NCBI GenBank assembly: GCA_018268735.1
Contig: JAFDWA010000029.1
Span: 1 to 11,206, forward strand
Length of the DNA: 11,206 bases
Origin: Actinomycetota bacterium
GTDB taxonomy: Bacteria; Actinomycetota; Acidimicrobiia; Acidimicrobiales; Microtrichaceae
Direction: 5' to 3'
The notes beneath the pieces were generated by a model. The model saw only the letters and a program-made list of their open reading frames with translations. It was not told the origin of the DNA and ran no database searches. Each line of letters opens with the position of its first letter. Positions within the stretch are counted from its first letter, which is position 1. Positions 1-6,734 of the stretch are shown piece by piece. Both the position numbers and the translations under genes were made by a program.

Positions 1-154
1 CAGCCGGGATACCGAGCTCGTCGGGGTCCCACTCGAAGGTCGCCTCTTCGAGGTCGTCTGCATCGATGGGCCAGTCGAGCTCGTCGGTGAGGTACTCGAT
101 GACGTCATCGAAGGACGTGATGTCGCGGAGGTCGTTCGGGTTGAGGGTGGTCAT
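1..154 (-). CDS. N-terminus of a probable Eco57I-type DNA methylase / restriction-modification protein (partial)
   Basis: Only the first 51 codons are in the window; the gene continues past the left edge. It starts with ATG at 154, and that ATG overlaps the stop codon of the PLD-helicase (ATGA, 151-154), so the two are translationally coupled. The visible peptide is very acidic. It contains a segment reading SFDDVIEYLTDELDWPI (residues 14-30), then an acidic stretch ending DPDELGIPA (43-51). From memory, this kind of opening (a helix, then an ELDWPI-like motif, then an EELGI-like motif) begins many large Eco57I-family methylases encoded next to PLD-helicases. The catalytic motifs that would prove a methylase (glycine-rich SAM site, NPPY/F) lie outside the window, so the family call is inferred from the N-terminus plus the neighbour. 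The reading frame and coupling are directly visible; the function is moderately supported. Confidence 0.6.
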   Translation of the reverse strand, partial: MTTLNPNDLRDITSFDDVIEYLTDELDWPIDADDLEEATFEWDPDELGIPA

Positions 155-3100
155 GGCGCGGCGTTCAGTTCCATCCAGCACACGAATTGGGGCTTGGGTG
201 CTCCAATCGGCACGTCGAGCCGCTTGAGGTAGGTGTTCTTGATGTGCTTGACCACGCCGTCGCGGATCGTCACCAGCAGCGGGCGGTCGGTCGTGCAGAC
301 CCGCGGCGTGTCGGGTGTCGATCGGATCGCTTCGGCGATCTGCTTGGGCTCGTCGAGCAACGTGCCGTCGGGAAGCGTGTGGAGGTACCAGCGGGTGACG
401 CCGGCGTCGAGGGTGAACTCCCCGGACTCGGTGTCGAGCGCGGGCAGGCGGTAGCAGAAGAACACGCCCTCGCTACCAGCGGTGGTTCGCTGGCGTCCGC
501 TGAAGATCGCCCTGGGCAGCCCTGCGAGGCGTTCTTCGAGCCCGTCGTGCTGGTCGAGGAGTTCCTGGTACTCGAGGTGGAGCTGCTCCTGGACGGTCGC
601 CTCTCCCTCGTAGGACGAGTTGAACTCCTTGAGCGCTTCGTAGTCGTCCTCGGGCTTGAGCAGCTTCTTGCCCTCGATGCCGAGCGTCTTGGAGATGAGC
701 AGCGTTTTGTGGCTGACCTTGCCGTAGAGGCGCAGCAAGGTGTCGAGGTCGTCCGGCGGCAGGAAGTTCCAGAACGCGATGCGCCCTCGTTGCTTGGCCA
801 CCTCGGGATGGTCGGCCACGAGCTTCGCCTCGACCTCGGGGTTGAGGCGACGGTCGACGCGACCGATGCGCTGCATGAGCCTGACCGGGTTCCAGTGGAT
901 GTCGTAGTTGATGAGCCGGGTGGCGTCCTGGAGGTTCAGGCCTTCTGACAGGACGTCGGTGGCGATGAGGACCTGGGTCTCCTCCTGGCCGGTGGCTTCC
1001 AGCTCTGCTGACGAGAGGCCGTTGTAGTACGGCGAGAAGCGGCGGATGGCATCGGCTCGGTTGGTCTTGGTGTTGCTGTCCAGCTCGGCGACTCCGTCGA
1101 TGCCGGCCTTCTCGAGCTCCCGGCGCAGGTATCGGGCGGTGTCGGCGAACTCGGTGAAGATGAGGACCTTGCGGCCCGCCATCTCCTTGGACTTGAGGAG
1201 CCGAATGAGCTTCTTGAGCTTGTCGTCGTGGGAGGGCTCGAACGAGCGTGACTCGTCGAGCAGTGTGGCGATCTGGTCGAGGTCGAGGTAGGTCTCGGCC
1301 AGGATCTCGGGCACGTCGTACTCGTCGCGGGGCAGGTGGTGTGCCTGTTCCAGCAGCTCGGGCGGGACGATGTCCTCGCTGTCCTCCTCGATCTCCTCAT
1401 CGTCGCCCCACAGCGTGAGCTGTCGGACCCGGGTCTGGGTGAGCATCTCCGTGTGCTGGTCGAGCCATCGCTCGTAGCGCTTGCGCTCGGCCGGTGACTC
1501 GCTGTTCACGTCGACGAACGCGAGCAGCTTGCGCAGCAACCGGTCGCAGGACAGCTCGAAAGCGTAAACGGAGCTCTCGAAGCGCTTCAGGAAGTTGGTA
1601 CGGATCAGGCCGACGACCTGGGCCTGGCGGTTCCACTCCAGCGGGTCGATCGAGGTGTCAGGGCCGGTGTAGTAGGCGAGCGGGTAGTACATAGGTAGCG
1701 CGAATAGGGGCTTGGACTTCTGGAACGCGGTGTCGACCAGGTCGAGGAGCTTCCCGTAGCTCTTGCGGATCGAGTACTCGGCGACCTTCGGGTCGTCACG
1801 CTCGGGGAAGGCGGCGGCGTTGCCGGTCTCCTGGATCTGGCTTGCTCGGGCGTACGCTCGGCTGCGCTGGACGACGAGCCCTTGGAAGAGGTCGTCGCCA
1901 CTCAGCAGGTCAGCGGCTTCCTCGGCCGCTTCGGCCTCGGGGACGTCGTCGCCGAGTTGCTTCTTGAGGGTCTTGGTGATCGAGTTCAGCCTGCCGGTCA
2001 GGCTCGTCACGCCGAGCGTGCGGGAGAAGTAGGCGTCGTCGCCCCGGCTGAACAGCTCGACGAGGTGCTTGAAGTCGTTGAGCGAGTTGTTGATGGGTGT
2101 CGCCGTGAGCATGAACACGCTCTTGTGGCGGGCCTCGCCGATGAGGTCGTAGAGCTTGTAGTAGCGCGACCGGGTGAACGGGTCCTCGGGGTCGCCACGC
2201 TTGCCGGTGTTGCGGAAGTGGTGGGCCTCGTCGATCACCACCGCGTCGGCCAGCTCGGTGATCCGTTCGAAGCGCTCGGGGTACTCCAACGCGCGGGTGA
2301 GGTCGGTGTGGCTGAACACCGACAGGTTCGAGAAGTCGGCCGATCCGTCGACACCACCGATGTGGGGCAGGTGCTTCTTCAGCTCGGGCACCCACACCGA
2401 GTCCTTCACCGACTTTGGTGCGAACAGCACGACGCGCTTGTTCTCGTGGAGCACGAGGCGCTCGAGGAGCAGGAGCCCGACGTAGGTCTTGCCGAGACCG
2501 ACGCCGTCGCAGAGGAAGGCGCCTCCGTGCTGGCGGGCGATGTTGACCATCGACCAGTACGCCTCTTGCTGGTAACGGTCGAGCTTCGGGAACATCTTCG
2601 AGTGGTGCTGGTCCCAGTCATTCGCCGTGGGCTCCAGCTCGCCGAACATGGAGCGCAGCGCCTGGGCGTAGACATCGAAGGGGCTGAAGGGCTGGGCGTG
2701 CCGCTCGATCACCTTCACCACGTCGGGCGAGATGTCGACGGCGTCGTCCCAGTGGTGCTCGTACCACTCCTGGAGCTGCGCGACCTCCGAGCTGCTCTCG
2801 ATCTTGATGTTCAGCTCGACGTTCTGGGTCAGGCCCGGACGGGTGAAGTTGCTCGAACCGACCAGCGCTTGGGAGCCGATGACCTCGAAGCGGCCGTGGG
2901 TGATGTAGGTCTTCGCGTGGAACTTGTCCTTGTTGTAGACCCGGCACTCAATCTGGCCCGACGCCAAGGCGGCGACGATCGCGTCGATCCCGGTGAGGAA
3001 CGGGTCGCGCTCCTTGTCGTCCTCGATGCTGTCGTCAAGGTGGGCTTCGGCTCGCTGCTTGACCGCCAACAGCATCGCCTTCTTGGTCCGGTGGGTGACC

Positions 3101-3291
3101 TCGTCACCCATCAAGATCCGGATCTTGTCGAACTTCTGCCAGTGGCCGTCGAGGTCGAGCAGGGAACCGACCTCGAAGTAGCCGGTGGCGATGTCGATGC
3201 TGCTCGCCAGCTCCGACCACTCGCGCAGGTAGTCGAGCCCGTTCCGCCCGCCCTCGCTGTTGTCGACGATGAACAGCGGCCCCTCAGCCAT
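151..3291 (-). CDS. Phospholipase-D-like domain fused to SNF2-type SF2 helicase, probable anti-phage defence protein
   Basis: This 1046-residue protein probably translocates on or remodels DNA using ATP and carries a nuclease-like PLD domain at its front. The PLD half-site is FHAKTYI (H125, K127) followed by GSSNF (145-149) and NVELN (157-161). The helicase motifs are Walker A GVGLGKT (263-269), DEAH box VIDEAHHF (352-359), motif III LTATPINNS (395-403), motif IV region KVLIFTEF (708-715), motif V VLIATDVLSEGLNLQ (774-788) and arginine-finger motif QRIGRVDRR (807-815). Roughly 300 residues between motifs III and IV form a large insert with acidic stretches, and about 230 residues follow motif VI. 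I chose the ATG at 3291 because family-like sequence begins there; upstream in-frame codons to 3585 encode low-complexity Arg/Ser sequence and run into the divergent gene. A weak AAGGTGG lies about 13 bases upstream. The downstream gene overlaps by 4 bases. Third codon positions are almost all G/C. Helicase identity is certain; the defence role is inferred from architecture and partner. Confidence 0.93.
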   Translation of the reverse strand: MAEGPLFIVDNSEGGRNGLDYLREWSELASSIDIATGYFEVGSLLDLDGHWQKFDKIRILMGDEVTHRTKKAMLLAVKQRAEAHLDDSIEDDKERDPFLTGIDAIVAALASGQIECRVYNKDKFHAKTYITHGRFEVIGSQALVGSSNFTRPGLTQNVELNIKIESSSEVAQLQEWYEHHWDDAVDISPDVVKVIERHAQPFSPFDVYAQALRSMFGELEPTANDWDQHHSKMFPKLDRYQQEAYWSMVNIARQHGGAFLCDGVGLGKTYVGLLLLERLVLHENKRVVLFAPKSVKDSVWVPELKKHLPHIGGVDGSADFSNLSVFSHTDLTRALEYPERFERITELADAVVIDEAHHFRNTGKRGDPEDPFTRSRYYKLYDLIGEARHKSVFMLTATPINNSLNDFKHLVELFSRGDDAYFSRTLGVTSLTGRLNSITKTLKKQLGDDVPEAEAAEEAADLLSGDDLFQGLVVQRSRAYARASQIQETGNAAAFPERDDPKVAEYSIRKSYGKLLDLVDTAFQKSKPLFALPMYYPLAYYTGPDTSIDPLEWNRQAQVVGLIRTNFLKRFESSVYAFELSCDRLLRKLLAFVDVNSESPAERKRYERWLDQHTEMLTQTRVRQLTLWGDDEEIEEDSEDIVPPELLEQAHHLPRDEYDVPEILAETYLDLDQIATLLDESRSFEPSHDDKLKKLIRLLKSKEMAGRKVLIFTEFADTARYLRRELEKAGIDGVAELDSNTKTNRADAIRRFSPYYNGLSSAELEATGQEETQVLIATDVLSEGLNLQDATRLINYDIHWNPVRLMQRIGRVDRRLNPEVEAKLVADHPEVAKQRGRIAFWNFLPPDDLDTLLRLYGKVSHKTLLISKTLGIEGKKLLKPEDDYEALKEFNSSYEGEATVQEQLHLEYQELLDQHDGLEERLAGLPRAIFSGRQRTTAGSEGVFFCYRLPALDTESGEFTLDAGVTRWYLHTLPDGTLLDEPKQIAEAIRSTPDTPRVCTTDRPLLVTIRDGVVKHIKNTYLKRLDVPIGAPKPQFVCWMELNAAP

Positions 3292-3514
3292 GCCCGTGAG
3301 GTTCCCACCTTGATTGCGAACCCCACACAGGCACCATCCCCCAACTCCTCGTTCCTCGTCGTCTGAACGCCTCGACCGTATCGGGCGGCCGAGATCTGCG
3401 TTGCTGACCCGACCGGCACTCGTCGTCCGCATGCCAGGCAACGAATCCGGAGAGCGCCCGCGGCCGTCCCAGATGAGCGTGTCGCGAAGCCGCAGTCCAG
3501 GGCATGATGGTGCG
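3292..3514. other. Divergent intergenic region between the helicase and the plus-strand cassette
   Basis: These 223 bases separate two divergent transcription units, so the promoters for both should be here. I found no convincing -35/-10 pair on either strand. A TANNNT-like hexamer (TACGGT on the minus strand, near 3374-3379) has no good -35 partner. A perfect 7-bp tandem repeat (tcctcgt, 3346-3359) is too short to interpret. Open frames crossing the gap on both strands encode Arg/Ser/Pro-rich sequence and look non-coding. For the plus-strand gene, an AGGG (3499-3502) lies 12 bases before the chosen GTG. Confidence 0.5.
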
Positions 3515-4615
3515 GTGGCTCCCGAGCTGGCTCCCTTTCTCGCGCTGCACTTCCGCGGTGACCGCTTCGACGCGGATGCCGGCATGCCGGTCGAGACCCT
3601 GGGAGAGCTCGTCGCCTACCGCGAACTAGTCACTGAAGTTGCCCGCCTGGTCTTCCTCGAGCGGAACCCCGATCGTCAACGCGTTCCGAAGGGCTTCACG
3701 GATCGGCTCAGCCTCCGCCTGCGGCAGGTAGCGGAAGGCAGTGCCGTTCCACTGCTCGAGAGGCCCGCACCCGCTGACGTCCTCCCTCTGGACGACGAGT
3801 TCGATGTGGCCCGCGATCTCATCTCAGAGGCGATCGAGGCAGCGGCGACCGGTCAGACGATCCCAGCTGGCTTTCCGAGCGATGCCCTCGTCCACTTCAA
3901 CCGGCTCGGCCAGGGACTACACGACGATGAAAGCATCGAGCTGCGGGCACCGAACGCGGCCTCGGGACCTCGCTACACCCAGCAGGTCCGCAAGGCGCTG
4001 CTCGCCGGCCGATCCAACTATCAGCGAGACGCAACCATCGTGGGCTGGGTTACGGAACTTGACGCCGAGCGAATGCGGTTCCACCTTCGACGCTCCGACG
4101 GATCCATCGTCCCCGCACCCATCGACGTCGTCACGTTCGACGAGGTGAAGGAGGCTCTCGCCCCAAGCGGAGAGGGGTCCCAGGTGTCCGTCAGCGGCGT
4201 CGGTGTGTTTGATCGAACGAGCGACCAACTCGTTCGATTCGACAGCGTGCATGAGCTGATGGCCGAGGAGGCCGACGTATCAGTAGAGGACTTGATCGCC
4301 GCATCGACGGTCGAGGCCGGATGGCTCGATGACGATGGGGCGGCCACGGACCCGGCCGTACTGCAACGAACGACGGCGCTCCTCGATGCGATCGTCCTAC
4401 AGGGGATTCCCACACCTCGGGTGTTCCCGGTCCCCGATGGTGGCATGCAGGCCGAATGGACGCTCGGTGATCGAGAGGTCAGCGTTACGGTCGAGCCTGG
4501 CGGCACGCTCTATGTCATCTCGGTCAACGTCGTTTCCGGTGACTCTGAGGACGCGACCGTCGCTAACGATGACGTTGCCGAGGTGTTACGCCTGGTCGTT
4601 CCGGACGCTTCATGA
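3515..4615 (+). CDS. Conserved-looking protein of unknown function, first gene of a two-gene cassette
   Basis: I cannot assign a function to this 366-residue protein. I chose GTG at 3515 because compact, domain-like sequence begins there (MAPELAPFLALHFRGDRF); the frame extends upstream to 3314 but only as low-complexity sequence. No signal peptide or membrane segment is visible. Three regions stand out. Residues 28-82 are helical and contain NPDRQRVPKGF (51-61) and EGSAVPLLERP (74-84). Residues 173-246 alternate short beta-like strands with glycines (TIVGWVTELD, MRFHLRRSDGS, VSVSGVGVFDR), which could be a small beta-barrel. Residues 285-340 contain GIPTPRVFPVPDGG and QAEWTLGDREVSVTVEP. From memory, the PDGG..QAEW-type ending recurs in unannotated bacterial proteins, but I could not check this. 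Its stop codon overlaps the next gene's start (ATGA), so the two products are probably made together. A/T-ending codons are commoner than in the flanking genes (11 of the first 50). Confidence 0.8.
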   Translation: MAPELAPFLALHFRGDRFDADAGMPVETLGELVAYRELVTEVARLVFLERNPDRQRVPKGFTDRLSLRLRQVAEGSAVPLLERPAPADVLPLDDEFDVARDLISEAIEAAATGQTIPAGFPSDALVHFNRLGQGLHDDESIELRAPNAASGPRYTQQVRKALLAGRSNYQRDATIVGWVTELDAERMRFHLRRSDGSIVPAPIDVVTFDEVKEALAPSGEGSQVSVSGVGVFDRTSDQLVRFDSVHELMAEEADVSVEDLIAASTVEAGWLDDDGAATDPAVLQRTTALLDAIVLQGIPTPRVFPVPDGGMQAEWTLGDREVSVTVEPGGTLYVISVNVVSGDSEDATVANDDVAEVLRLVVPDAS

Positions 4616-5043
4616 CCGACGATCAGGATGAGCCCGAGCGGCTGACTGACAAGGCGGAGTTGCTATTTCGCCAAGTTCACCCGAACTGGCTGAAGGACGG
4701 ACAGCCGTCGAGTCAGGCCTTCAAGCCGACGCCGAAAGACGACGGAAAGCTCTCCGCTGCTCGAGGCGCCAAGACGAACCCAGAAGAAGCTTTCGTCCAC
4801 CACACCGACACACTCGGCCTCCAATCCGCCGGGACTTGGGCCGTCAATGTGGAAGAGGTCGAGGCGACACCGGTTCCGCTGGAGGCTTATGGAGATCCTG
4901 TCACCGAGCCAGCGCCCGACCCGGCCCACGCCTTCATCGAGTACCCGGACGACCGCAAGCTCGTCGAAGCGAAGGCGAAGATCCTCAGAGCCAAGGCCGG
5001 AGCCCGAGGGCGATTGCACCCGAATGGTCAGCCGCCGACCTGA
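4612..5043 (+). CDS. Small conserved-looking protein of unknown function, second gene of the cassette
   Basis: This is a 143-residue soluble protein starting at the ATG inside the ATGA overlap with the preceding gene. It contains the run LFRQVHPNWLKDGQPSSQAF (18-37), followed by KPTPKDDGKLSAARG (38-52) and, near 66-81, DTLGLQSAGTWAVNVE. From memory, RQVHP..., SQAF.PTPKD..LS and SAG.WAV are conserved in a widespread family of unknown function, which suggests a folded domain over roughly residues 15-115. The tail (115-143) is rich in Lys, Arg and Ala, a likely basic helix that could contact nucleic acid or the partner protein; this last point is inference. In the first 60 codons, 18 end in A or T, the highest share I counted in the window, which points to a different origin from the neighbours. 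It ends 8 bases from the stop of the convergent hyuB. I do not propose an enzymatic role. Confidence 0.82.
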   Translation: MTDDQDEPERLTDKAELLFRQVHPNWLKDGQPSSQAFKPTPKDDGKLSAARGAKTNPEEAFVHHTDTLGLQSAGTWAVNVEEVEATPVPLEAYGDPVTEPAPDPAHAFIEYPDDRKLVEAKAKILRAKAGARGRLHPNGQPPT

Positions 5044-5054
5044 CGGCGCCGTCA
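5041..5054. repeat. Perfect 14-bp palindrome spanning both convergent stop codons
   Basis: The sequence tgacggcgccgtca is its own reverse complement. Its left arm begins with the TGA stop of the plus-strand cassette and its right arm ends with the TCA that reads as the TGA stop of minus-strand hyuB. With no loop and only 7 bp per arm it would be a weak hairpin, and no T-run follows on either side. It may help end both transcripts or be coincidental. Confidence 0.5.
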
Positions 5055-6734
5055 TTGGATCGCGTCGCGCGCCGTTCCCCAGCCGCCACCACCTGGCGTC
5101 AGCATCCGGAGGACGTCGCCGGCCTTGAGTTGGATCGTGCACTTGTCGGGGAGGCGCTCGGCTCGGGCCTCGGCCCCGCCAGGGAGGAGCCAGTTCTCCC
5201 CGACTGCTCCGGGTTCTCCGCCAGCCAGGCCCCATGGCTGCGACGCTCGCCGCTCGGTGATGAGCGACACCGTTGCGTCCTTGAGCACCTGGAGGTCTCG
5301 CTCGATGCCCTCCCCGCCAGCGGACCACCCCGCGCCGCCGCTGCCCTGCCGCAGCCGGTACCGGAGTACTCGCAACGGGAAGGCCCGCTCCAGCGCCTCG
5401 ATGGGGGTATTCCGCGTGTTTGTCATCGCGGTGTGAATTCCCGACTGGCCGGAGCGGGGCTCCGCTGATCGGTAGTCAACTTGATCTGTGTTGGTCATCC
5501 CGGTCTGGATGCCGCTCTGTCCCGGCTGGGGTCGTGCGCCCGGCGCGTCCGGCCGAGGAGGACGACCACCCTGTCCACCGCCGATCGTCTCGTAGTACAC
5601 CCACGGCACTTCGGCTCGACCGCTGCCGCGTCCCCCGACGAGCACGTTGTTCATGGTCCCCTGCGATGCTGCAGGCACCCGGTCCGGCACGGCGGCAGCG
5701 AGCGCGCGCAGGCTGACGTCGACGACGCGCTGGCTGACCTCGACGTTGCCGGCACCGACCGCTGCAGGGAAGCTGGCGGCGACGATCGAGCCATCCTCGG
5801 TGACGACCCGGACCGGCCGCATGACCCCGGCGTTCGCCGGCAGCTTCGGGTCGAGCGCCGACCTCAGCACGAATGCGACAGCGGACACGGTGACCGCCCG
5901 CACGGCGTTCGTGTTGCCCTGCCCTTGCGGGTCCGTGCCGGTGAAGTCGAAGGTGATCCTCGGATCGGTCGAACCCGCCCAGCCATGATCGATGCAGACA
6001 GCGCAGCGGATCGTCGCCGGACGCCGCTGATCGGCTCGCGGACCGGTCGAGTCCACGACGTCGGCCGCCTCCCATCGACCAGCCGGCGCAGCTGCCAGAA
6101 CCGCCCGGCAGCGCCGTTCGCCGTGGGCGAGCACCTCCTCGAACGGCGCGCCGGCGAGGCGAGCCAGTCGAGCGACACCCACGACGTTCGCCCCGACCTG
6201 CGCGTCGACATCACCGGCGCGCTCCCACGGCGTCCTCGACGACGCAAGGAGCAGCTCGCGGACCTCGGAGGTGAACCGCATCGGCGGGATGCGCAGCCCC
6301 TCCTCGTGGATCGTGGTCGCGTCAGCCGGCATCGAACCCGGCGCCGAACCACCGAGATCCGCGTGGTGCGCTCGGTTCGCCACCCAACCGACCAGCCTGC
6401 CAGCGACGTGGCACGGCGCGACCACCGTGACGTCGTTCAGGTGGGTGCCACCCGAGTACGGATCGTTGACGATCGCCTGCTCGCCCGGGTCCAGTCGATC
6501 TCCGAGCTCATCGATCACCGACCTCACCGACGCCGGCATCGATCCGAGGTGCACCGGGATGTGCTCGGCCTGGGCGAGCAGCTCACCGGCAGCGGAGAAC
6601 ACCGCCGCCGAGCAGTCGGCGCGCTCCTTGATGTTGGGGCTGAACGCGCTGCGCTGCAGCACCGCACCCATCTCCTCGGCGACCCCACCGAGCGCGGCGA
6701 TGAGGACCTGCAGCTCCGATGCCGACAGGCTCAC
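5052..6734 (-). CDS. hyuB: Hydantoinase B / 5-oxoprolinase-type subunit (HyuB family)
   Basis: This 560-residue protein is the B subunit of an ATP-dependent amidohydrolase of the N-methylhydantoinase/5-oxoprolinase type. It works with HyuA in the cytoplasm to open a lactam or hydantoin ring; the exact substrate cannot be read from sequence. Family hallmarks are NDPYSGGTHLNDVTVVAP (90-107), RAHHADLGGSAPGSMP (121-136), YYETIGGGQGG (380-390), MTNTRNTPIEALE (437-449), GSGGAGWSAGGEGIERD (464-480) and a C-terminal TPGGGGWG (546-553). Length is within the usual range. The GTG at 6734 is favoured because it overlaps the hyuA stop (GTGA, 6731-6734) and begins family-like sequence; the frame is open further upstream only as low-complexity sequence. 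Oddity: residues 391-428 hold a proline-rich insert and an extra copy of the GQSGI.T.MTNT motif where relatives usually have one copy after the Gly-rich loop. Third positions are strongly G/C (45 of the first 50 codons). Confidence 0.93.
   Translation of the reverse strand: MSLSASELQVLIAALGGVAEEMGAVLQRSAFSPNIKERADCSAAVFSAAGELLAQAEHIPVHLGSMPASVRSVIDELGDRLDPGEQAIVNDPYSGGTHLNDVTVVAPCHVAGRLVGWVANRAHHADLGGSAPGSMPADATTIHEEGLRIPPMRFTSEVRELLLASSRTPWERAGDVDAQVGANVVGVARLARLAGAPFEEVLAHGERRCRAVLAAAPAGRWEAADVVDSTGPRADQRRPATIRCAVCIDHGWAGSTDPRITFDFTGTDPQGQGNTNAVRAVTVSAVAFVLRSALDPKLPANAGVMRPVRVVTEDGSIVAASFPAAVGAGNVEVSQRVVDVSLRALAAAVPDRVPAASQGTMNNVLVGGRGSGRAEVPWVYYETIGGGQGGRPPRPDAPGARPQPGQSGIQTGMTNTDQVDYRSAEPRSGQSGIHTAMTNTRNTPIEALERAFPLRVLRYRLRQGSGGAGWSAGGEGIERDLQVLKDATVSLITERRASQPWGLAGGEPGAVGENWLLPGGAEARAERLPDKCTIQLKAGDVLRMLTPGGGGWGTARDAIQ
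5415..5522 (-). repeat. Diverged 36-bp in-frame direct repeat inside hyuB (period 72 bp)
   Basis: Two 36-base copies, 5415-5450 and 5487-5522, are separated by 36 bases and agree at 26 of 36 positions by hand count. They encode GQSGIHTAMTNT (residues 429-440) and GQSGIQTGMTNT (405-416), with DQVDYRSAEPRS between. Most amino-acid identity is kept while codons differ, so the duplication is either old or maintained by selection. The downstream copy flows into the normal family sequence RNTPIEALE, so the upstream copy is the likely extra one. Confidence 0.75.

Noticed and set aside
3346..3359. 7-bp tandem direct repeat (tcctcgt twice) as a possible operator
   Set aside because: It is too short and of ordinary composition for this DNA; no symmetry or second site supports regulator binding.
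1882..3366. 494-residue open frame on the plus strand, antisense to the helicase gene
   Set aside because: It mirrors a real high-GC gene, is Val/Leu/Glu/Arg-rich with no motifs, and the opposite strand carries complete helicase motifs.
3292..3585. 98-residue N-terminal extension of the helicase
   Set aside because: The sequence is Arg/Ser/Gly-rich and non-domain-like, and it would overlap the start of the divergent gene; the protein starts naturally at 3291.
4663..5328. 221-residue minus-strand frame across the cassette/hyuB junction
   Set aside because: It is antisense to one gene and out of frame with the other, and has no motifs.
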